Below are positions 59,120 to 64,000 of a stretch of 64,000 bases of DNA, piece by piece (position 1 is the stretch's first letter; every line of letters starts with the position of its first letter). The stretch comes from Nocardioides kongjuensis (GTDB lineage Bacteria > Actinomycetota > Actinomycetes > Propionibacteriales > Nocardioidaceae). The stretch spans positions 2,979,001 to 3,043,000 of the forward strand of contig NZ_JACCBF010000001.1 of assembly GCF_013409625.1 (NCBI RefSeq), written 5' to 3'. Under the pieces are notes generated by a model. That model saw only the letters and a program-made list of their open reading frames with translations, did no database searches and was not told the DNA's origin. The translations under genes and the position numbers were made by a program.

Positions 59120-59464
59120 ATGACCGCCGTGACAGGTGGCAAGCGGGCCGGCGATCGGGCGAAGGCGAAGTTCCGACCCGCGCTGCTGCTGATCGCCGCC
59201 GCCGGAACGGCGTCCATCGTGGCCTGGGGGTACCTCGTCGTCGCGGCGATCGACTTCGGCGCGACCGCCCGCCACGACGGCAAGGGCAGCGCCTGGGCCT
59301 TCATGGCCGTCGCCTCGCTGGGCGCCATGCTGTGCCTCTTCCTCACCTTCATGCTGGCCATCCGCCTCTCCCGCGCCCTGGGCATGAGCGCGCACCACCA
59401 CCACGAGCCCCGCCCCAAGCGGGACCCGGCCGCCCCCAAGGGCGGCAAGCGCGCGGCTCGCTGA
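59120..59464 (+). CDS. Small two-helix membrane protein
   Basis: 114 residues. Two membrane helices (residues ~20–42 and ~57–80) are joined by a short loop. A His-rich stretch (AHHHH) and a basic Pro/Lys tail follow, so both ends are probably cytosolic. No family is recognised. It lies between nrdR and the LysM gene and ends at a strong terminator. A GTG three codons later is an alternative start. Confidence 0.72.
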   Translation: MTAVTGGKRAGDRAKAKFRPALLLIAAAGTASIVAWGYLVVAAIDFGATARHDGKGSAWAFMAVASLGAMLCLFLTFMLAIRLSRALGMSAHHHHEPRPKRDPAAPKGGKRAAR

Positions 59465-59491
59465 GCCCGTCGCCCAACCCCCGAGGACGCG

Positions 59492-59530
59492 CGAAGGGCG
59501 GGATCCGGTTCGGTCGGATCCCGCCCTTCG
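59492..59530. terminator. Perfect 16-bp terminator hairpin
   Basis: CGAAGGGCGGGATCCG (59492–59507) and CGGATCCCGCCCTTCG (59515–59530) form a perfect stem with a 7-nt loop, followed by TCTTCCCC. It lies between the convergent membrane protein and LysM genes. Confidence 0.92.
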
Positions 59531-59597
59531 TCTTCCCCGGGGCCGTGCAGGCCCCATCTCCGCTGGGGTCGAGGCAGCGAAGAGTCATGTGGTGCGA

Positions 59598-59987
59598 CTA
59601 GTGCGTCGGCACCCGGAGCTCCTGGCCGACGTAGACCATGCTGCCGTCGAGCGTGTTGAGCTGCTGGATGGTCTCCATCATGTCGCGCACGTCGTCGCCC
59701 GAGGTCGCGGCGGCGTCGCTCGCGATGTCCCACAGCGTGTCACCGGGGCCGACCGTCACCAGCTGGACCTGGGGGGCGCCCCCGTCCTCGCGCGTCGCGG
59801 CCGACCCGGCGGCGAGCCAGATCGCCGCGAGGGCGACCACGACCAGCGCCAGCAGGAAGACGACCGCACGGCCGCGCCGGGTCAGCCGGACCTGCCCCCG
59901 GGCGACGGGACGGGCCGCCGCAACGGGACGGGCGCTCGCCGTACGACGAACGGCGGTGACGCGGGGCGCGAGGGTGATGGTGCTCAT
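59598..59987 (-). CDS. LysM membrane protein, SOS-linked cell division suppressor type
   Basis: 129 residues. A basic cytosolic N-terminus, one membrane helix (residues ~42–61) and an outer LysM domain (~76–127: VTVGPGDTLWDIA...LRVPTH). It is divergent from lexA and shares SOS boxes with it. The same position is held by Rv2719c (ChiZ) in Mycobacterium and by divS in Corynebacterium, both damage-induced division inhibitors, and the layout is like Bacillus YneA. ATG has a GGAGG upstream. Function as septation inhibitor is inferred from synteny and domain. Confidence 0.85.
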   Translation of the reverse strand: MSTITLAPRVTAVRRTASARPVAAARPVARGQVRLTRRGRAVVFLLALVVVALAAIWLAAGSAATREDGGAPQVQLVTVGPGDTLWDIASDAAATSGDDVRDMMETIQQLNTLDGSMVYVGQELRVPTH

Positions 59988-60078
59988 GGAGACCTCCGGG
60001 GGAAGTGGACGGGGCTGTCTGCAACCAGGGAGGTTGTATCCAGGGGGTCCGACGGAAGGTGTTCGATCAGGCGTTCGA

Positions 60079-60094
60079 TCGAACATGTGTACGA
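60079..60094. promoter_or_regulatory. SOS box proximal to the LysM gene
   Basis: TCGAACATGTGTACGA matches TCGAAC-N4-GTTCGA with one change. An extra palindrome GTTCGATCGAAC at 60073–60084 overlaps its left half. It lies about 92 bp before the LysM start. Confidence 0.75.
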
Positions 60095-60167
60095 GACTAG
60101 ATCAGGTGTTCGAGGATTTCCAGTACCGTTCGAAAGTTCGTTCGACCGGCGTGTCGCGACACGCGGT

Positions 60168-60183
60168 TCGAACAGATGTTTGA
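60168..60183. promoter_or_regulatory. SOS box proximal to lexA
   Basis: TCGAACAGATGTTTGA matches the SOS consensus with one change and lies about 86 bp before the lexA start. Further half-sites (GTTCGA) occur at several points between the two boxes, for example near 60128 and 60138. Confidence 0.82.
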
Positions 60184-60268
60184 AACCGGCGGCCCGGTTC
60201 GGTTAGCGTCGTCACACGGGCCCGGTCGATCCGGACCACACCACCCGAGCTGAGCTGGAGGGCGATCG

Positions 60269-61015
60269 ATGACGGAGCGCAAGGGCACGGAGCGCAAGGC
60301 GAGCAGCGTCACCGAGCTGCCCGACGGGCCGGCCGACGCGACCGGGCTGACCCCGCGCCAGCAGCGGGTCCTGGCCCACATCAAGGACAGCATCGAGAAG
60401 CGGGGCTACCCGCCGAGCATGCGCGAGATCGGCCAGGCGGTCGGCCTCACCAGCACCTCCAGCGTCGCCCACCAGCTGCGCACCCTGGAGGAGAAGGGCT
60501 TCCTCAAGCGCGACCCCAACCGGCCGCGCGCCCTCGAGGTCTTCCTGCCCGAGGTGATGGCAGCGCGCCGGGCGATGGGCACCGCCGAGGACCCCGACCG
60601 CCAGACCTACGACGAGACCGGGATCGGCGACGCCGCGCCGACACCCGCCAACGTGCCGGTGGTCGGCCGGATCGCGGCCGGTGGCCCGATCCTGGCCGAG
60701 GAGCGCGTCGAGGACGTCTTCCCGCTGCCGCGCCAGCTCGTCGGCGACGGGCAGCTGTTCCTGCTCGAGGTCAGCGGCGAGTCGATGATCGAGGCCGCGA
60801 TCTGCGACGGCGACTACGTCGTGATCCGCCAGCAGCCGACCGCCGAGAACGGCGAGATCGTCGCGGCGATGATCGACGGCGAGGCGACGGTCAAGACCTT
60901 CCAGCGCAAGGACGGCAAGGTCTGGCTGCTCCCCCACAACCCGGCGTTCGAGCCGATCGACGGCACCAACGCGACCATCCTCGGCAAGGTGACGGCGGTG
61001 CTGCGGCGGGTGTGA
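60269..61015 (+). CDS. lexA: SOS repressor LexA
   Basis: 248 residues. N-terminal winged HTH ([20 protein letters not shown], then [21 protein letters not shown]). Self-cleavage site A137–G138, with catalytic Ser172 (GESM) and Lys209 (EATVKTF). It represses DNA-damage genes and is cleaved when RecA is activated. Boxes of matching type lie in front of lexA itself, the LysM gene and the DUF222-HNH gene in this window. ATG is preceded by GGAGGG. Length is typical of actinobacteria. Confidence 0.97.
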   Translation: MTERKGTERKASSVTELPDGPADATGLTPRQQRVLAHIKDSIEKRGYPPSMREIGQAVGLTSTSSVAHQLRTLEEKGFLKRDPNRPRALEVFLPEVMAARRAMGTAEDPDRQTYDETGIGDAAPTPANVPVVGRIAAGGPILAEERVEDVFPLPRQLVGDGQLFLLEVSGESMIEAAICDGDYVVIRQQPTAENGEIVAAMIDGEATVKTFQRKDGKVWLLPHNPAFEPIDGTNATILGKVTAVLRRV

Positions 61016-61081
61016 GGTTTTCCTGACCGGTCGGTGACATAGGGTCTGTCTGTCCTGTCGCCATACCGAAGGCCGGTCCTG

Positions 61082-62638
61082 ATGCCTCCTCGCAGCCACT
61101 TCCCCTTCATCGGGCTGCTGTCCTCGCTCCTCGCCGCACTGCTGACGGTCTCCGTCCTCGGCGGCGTCGCCCGCGCGGACGACACCTACCCGGCCGCACC
61201 GGCCGGCACCGCCGTGCCCGTCGACATCGACGACACGGTCGCGCAGGCGACCGCGGAGCACGCCCTCGAGACGGTGCAGGACATCGTCGACACCGCTCCG
61301 GGCGCCGCGCCGAGCGACGCCACGACGGGCGCCGACCTGACCATGGCGCTGCGCGACCTCGCGCTCACCCGCGACGACCTGCCGAGCGACCTGCAGGACG
61401 ACGCCGCGCAGCTGCTCGCGCGGCCCGGCACCGCCCACCGGCCGCCCCCGGGCTACCCGTCACAGGGCATCGAGTGCACGCCGGGATCGGGTCTTCCCTG
61501 CTACACCGCGCCCGAGGCAGCCCCGCTGTGCAGCGCGAGCATCTGCGTGCACTACGTGCAGGGCGCCTACGCCCCGAGCTCCGGCTCGGACGTCCCGGCT
61601 CCCGGCTACCCGAACGCGGTGCTCAACGTGATGACGAACGTCGCGAACCGGTACGTCGCCGCCGGCTACCGGACGCCCGTCAGCGACGGCAACGAGTTCG
61701 ACGTCTACCTCGCCGACCTCGGCAAGCGCGGCCTCTACGGCTACTGCACGACCGACCAGCGGGTCGCGGGCCACGTGACCGCGGCCGCGTACTGCGTCCT
61801 CGACAACGATTACGCCGAGTTCGGCCCGGTGCCCGGCCCGCTGGGCAACCTGCAGGTGACCGCGGCCCACGAGTACTTCCACGCGGTGCAGTTCGCCTAC
61901 GACGTCAACGAGGACGGCTGGCTGCTCGAGGCGACCGCGACCTGGGCCGAGGACGAGGTGTACCCGGCGATCAACGACAACATCCAGTACCTCAAGGGCG
62001 GCCCGCTGGGGCAGCCCGCACAGCCGCTGGACCACCGCAAGGGCCTGGCGCCGTACGGCGCGTGGATCTTCTTCAGGTACCTCAGCGAGCACTTCGCGGC
62101 GGACGCCGGCGGGATGCCCGTCATCGTGCGCGACATCTGGGACCTGGCCGCCGGTCCGGCCAACGCGCGGCAGGCGATCAGCGCCGCCCTGGCCGCGCGC
62201 GGCACCGACCTGCGCACCCAGTTCGGACGGTTCGCCGCGGCCAACCGGCGTCCGGCCCTGAACTACTCCGAGGGTGCCGCCTACCCGCGGGCCAAGCTGT
62301 GGCGCGGCGTGAAGCTGTCTCCCTCGCGCCGGTCGGTCTCCGACTCGGTCGAGCTCAAGCACCTCGCCTCGCGGACGATCCGCTTCAAGTCGAAGTTCCG
62401 CGGCAAGGCCCACCTGCGGGTCCACGTGGACGGCCCGAAGCGCAAGAAGGGCGGCTACGTCCTGGTCACCATCAAGAAGAAGGGCCAGGCGCCGGTCACC
62501 AAGCTGGTCAAGGTCAACCGCAAGGGCGACAAGACCAAGCGCTACCAATTCGGGAAGTCGGTGCAGTGGATCGAGATCACCTTCGCCAACGCCGGCAAGA
62601 AGGACTCGACCGCGAAGGTCAGCGCGAGCGCGCGCTGA
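61082..62638 (+). CDS. Secreted putative metalloprotease, MXAN_6640-like
   Basis: 518 residues. Signal peptide at residues 1–32 (ending VARADD). The zinc motif HEYFH is at residues 263–267 (TAAHEYFHAVQFAYD) with a downstream glutamate, E283 (WLLEATATWAEDEV). This pattern fits the MXAN_6640 family of putative metalloproteases. A Lys-rich beta-type C-terminal domain (~residues 400–518, FKSKFRGKAHLRVHVDG, KKKGQAPVTKLVK) may bind the cell wall or a ligand. Six cysteines in the first half may form disulfides. Outside the cell; substrate unknown. Confidence 0.82.
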   Translation: MPPRSHFPFIGLLSSLLAALLTVSVLGGVARADDTYPAAPAGTAVPVDIDDTVAQATAEHALETVQDIVDTAPGAAPSDATTGADLTMALRDLALTRDDLPSDLQDDAAQLLARPGTAHRPPPGYPSQGIECTPGSGLPCYTAPEAAPLCSASICVHYVQGAYAPSSGSDVPAPGYPNAVLNVMTNVANRYVAAGYRTPVSDGNEFDVYLADLGKRGLYGYCTTDQRVAGHVTAAAYCVLDNDYAEFGPVPGPLGNLQVTAAHEYFHAVQFAYDVNEDGWLLEATATWAEDEVYPAINDNIQYLKGGPLGQPAQPLDHRKGLAPYGAWIFFRYLSEHFAADAGGMPVIVRDIWDLAAGPANARQAISAALAARGTDLRTQFGRFAAANRRPALNYSEGAAYPRAKLWRGVKLSPSRRSVSDSVELKHLASRTIRFKSKFRGKAHLRVHVDGPKRKKGGYVLVTIKKKGQAPVTKLVKVNRKGDKTKRYQFGKSVQWIEITFANAGKKDSTAKVSASAR

Positions 62639-62669
62639 CCCGGCTGATCCACCACCCGTTGGTCGTGGG

Positions 62670-64000
62670 TCAGGCCCGGCCGCTGAGGCGGCCGAGGGCC
62701 TGACGCACGACCTTCGGGTCGTTCGTGGGCCACATCGGCGGCAGGCTGGCCTTGAGGAACGAGCCGTAGCGGGCGGTCGCCAGCCTCGGATCGAGCACGG
62801 CGACCACGCCACGGTCGCTCGTCGTGCGGATCAGGCGCCCGGCACCCTGCGCGAGCAGGAGCGCGGCGTGGGTCGCCGCGACCTGCATGAAGCCGTTGCC
62901 GCCCGCCTGGTCGGCGGCCTTCTGACGTGCGCTCATCAGCGGGTCGTCGGGGCGCGGGAACGGGATCCGGTCGATGATCACGAGCTGGCAGGTGTCGCCG
63001 GGCACGTCGAGTCCCTGCCACAGGCCGAGCGTGCCGAACAGGCAGGTGTGCGGGTCCTCGACGAACTGGCGGGCGAGCTCGGGCAGCTGCGCCTCGCCCT
63101 GCGCGAGGGTGGTCAGGTGGGGCAGCTTCTTGCGCACGTGCTCCGCGGCCGCCTCCGCGGCCCGCCGGCTCGAGAACAGCCCGAGGGTGCGGCCGTCGGC
63201 CTGGTCGACCAGCTCGGTGATCTCGTCGAGCTGGGCGGGCCCGAGGCCGTCGCGGCCGGGCGGGGGCAGGTGGCGGGCGACGTAGAGGATGCCCTGCTTG
63301 GCGTAGTCGAACGGGCTGCCGACATCCAGCCCGCGCCACGGCTGGGCGTCGTCGGGCCAGTCCGCGGCGGGCGCACCGGGCGCCACCCGCTCCGACGGCT
63401 TGAGGCCGACAGAGCCGGCGACGGTCGCGAAGTCGCCGCCGAGCATGAGGGTGGCCGAGGTGAGCACGACGGTGTTGTCGGAGAGCAGCTTGTCGCGCAT
63501 CTGGGCCCAGACCTGGAGCGGCGCGATGCAGAGCATCGGCGGGATCCGGTCGGTGCCCTCCGTGCGCCACAGCACGTCCGCCTCGGAGTTGGCGGCCATC
63601 CGCTCGGCGGTGGTGAGGACCTCCTGGACCATGCCCTTGGCCTGGGTCATCGCGGCGTCGGGGTCGCTGCCGGACTCGGCCTTGGGGAAGGCGCCGACAC
63701 AGGCGCGGGCGGCGTCGCGGACCAGCACCAGCGCGTCGGCGAGCGCCTCGGGGACGTGCTCGAACCGGCCGGCCGGGGCATCGGTGATCGCCGCGCGCAA
63801 CGCGTCGGCAGCGTCGGCGAGGTCCTCGGCCTCCTCCCCCTCGACGTGGCGGATGCTGCGCCGGGCGGCCCGCTCGACCTCGGCGGCCCACAGCTCGTCG
63901 GTGGCCGCCTGGGTGACCCGGGCGGCGAGCTCGTGGGCCTCGTCGATCACGACGGCGTCGTACTCGGGGATCATCGGGATCCCCTCGACCGCGTCGATGG
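62670..64000 (-). CDS. DinG/YoaA-type ATP-dependent DNA helicase, 5' end cut by window
   Basis: The gene continues beyond position 64000; the last 443 residues are seen. The DEAH box (VVIDEAHELA) sits near the cut edge, followed by SATL (motif III), FSSRRAAEAAA, LFGTLGLWQGLDVPGD and a QGAGRLIRT motif VI. This is the XPD/DinG helicase group. The iron-sulfur cysteines that lie N-terminal to the DEAH box are outside the window. Convergent with the metalloprotease gene, 31 bp apart. Some bacteria put DinG under LexA control; its promoter is not visible here. Confidence 0.9.
   Translation of the reverse strand, partial: IDAVEGIPMIPEYDAVVIDEAHELAARVTQAATDELWAAEVERAARRSIRHVEGEEAEDLADAADALRAAITDAPAGRFEHVPEALADALVLVRDAARACVGAFPKAESGSDPDAAMTQAKGMVQEVLTTAERMAANSEADVLWRTEGTDRIPPMLCIAPLQVWAQMRDKLLSDNTVVLTSATLMLGGDFATVAGSVGLKPSERVAPGAPAADWPDDAQPWRGLDVGSPFDYAKQGILYVARHLPPPGRDGLGPAQLDEITELVDQADGRTLGLFSSRRAAEAAAEHVRKKLPHLTTLAQGEAQLPELARQFVEDPHTCLFGTLGLWQGLDVPGDTCQLVIIDRIPFPRPDDPLMSARQKAADQAGGNGFMQVAATHAALLLAQGAGRLIRTTSDRGVVAVLDPRLATARYGSFLKASLPPMWPTNDPKVVRQALGRLSGRA

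Noticed and set aside
62639..62669. Terminator between the metalloprotease and DinG-type genes
   Set aside because: CTGACCC and GGGTCAG are complementary, but the arms run into both coding ends and the inner stem is weak, so I do not list it as a feature.
1..64000. tRNA, rRNA, CRISPR array, insertion sequence or prophage
   Set aside because: I saw no spaced identical repeats, no transposase or integrase motif, and no tRNA-like cloverleaf in the gaps I read; a covariance search could still find small RNAs.

Overview
The window is chromosomal DNA from a GC-rich actinobacterium. Gene content (hemE–DUF3000–RNase D, two SigE-type sigma factors, the nrdJ–nrdR–LysM–lexA block, actinobacterial SOS boxes) and intergenic palindromic repeats fit the Nocardioidaceae, probably Nocardioides or a close relative. 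That assignment is inference from gene families and order; no rRNA gene is present. Genes are densely packed, with many 4-bp start/stop overlaps and several convergent genes whose 3' ends overlap. I saw no tRNA, rRNA, insertion sequence, prophage or CRISPR array.

Layout. 1–4.8 kb: the end of a DUF4349 protein, a LysR regulator, a NYN/OST-HTH protein, and a three-gene flavin electron-transfer cassette on the minus strand (ferric-reductase-like protein, FMN-binding protein with an S-G-A-T flavinylation motif, ApbE). 4.9–14 kb: hemE, DUF3000, RNase D, an orphan solute-binding protein and HrpA. 14–17 kb: a SigE/anti-sigma-like pair, an SRPBCC protein and a FUSC protein. 17–20 kb: a SDR plus Baeyer-Villiger-type monooxygenase operon divergent from its TetR. 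20–31 kb: ThrE exporter, glutamate-cysteine ligase, FG-GAP membrane protein, wax ester synthase, an orphan DNA methyltransferase beside a Mug-type glycosylase, hemerythrin plus a fused receiver/thioredoxin-reductase protein, and a secreted HNH lipoprotein.

31–34 kb holds a complete gluconate module (GntP, GntK, FadR-type regulator). 36–39.4 kb holds two small regulator-plus-target units with conspicuous operators (MarR with an MFS exporter; Rrf2 with an NmrA-like reductase under a 22-bp-arm palindrome). 39.4–40.7 kb is a second SigE/anti-sigma-like pair. 41.6–46.4 kb is a GntR-controlled catabolic and uptake locus: amidohydrolase and a polar amino-acid-type ABC transporter, substrate unknown. 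46.4–49.9 kb gathers nucleic-acid repair and nucleotide-pool genes: 3-methyladenine glycosylase, CYTH protein, Nudix hydrolase, and a DUF222-HNH protein under a perfect SOS box. 49.9–55 kb: a lipase-like hydrolase, a secreted metallopeptidase, and a 1026-residue PLD-helicase with a DUF3427-like C-terminus. 55–61 kb is the DNA-precursor and damage-response block: B12-dependent ribonucleotide reductase, NrdR with two candidate NrdR boxes 31 bp apart, a membrane protein, a SOS-linked LysM protein of the ChiZ/DivS type, and LexA. The window closes with a secreted putative metalloprotease and a truncated DinG-type helicase.

The clearest shared control circuit is SOS: lexA, the LysM protein next to it and the DUF222-HNH gene 10 kb away all carry TCGAAC-N4-GTTCGA-type boxes. 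The less explained items are the unknown substrate of the amidohydrolase locus, the PLD-helicase, the TrxR-like fusion lacking its CxxC, the Nudix start duplicated around the CYTH gene, and the repeated palindromic elements.
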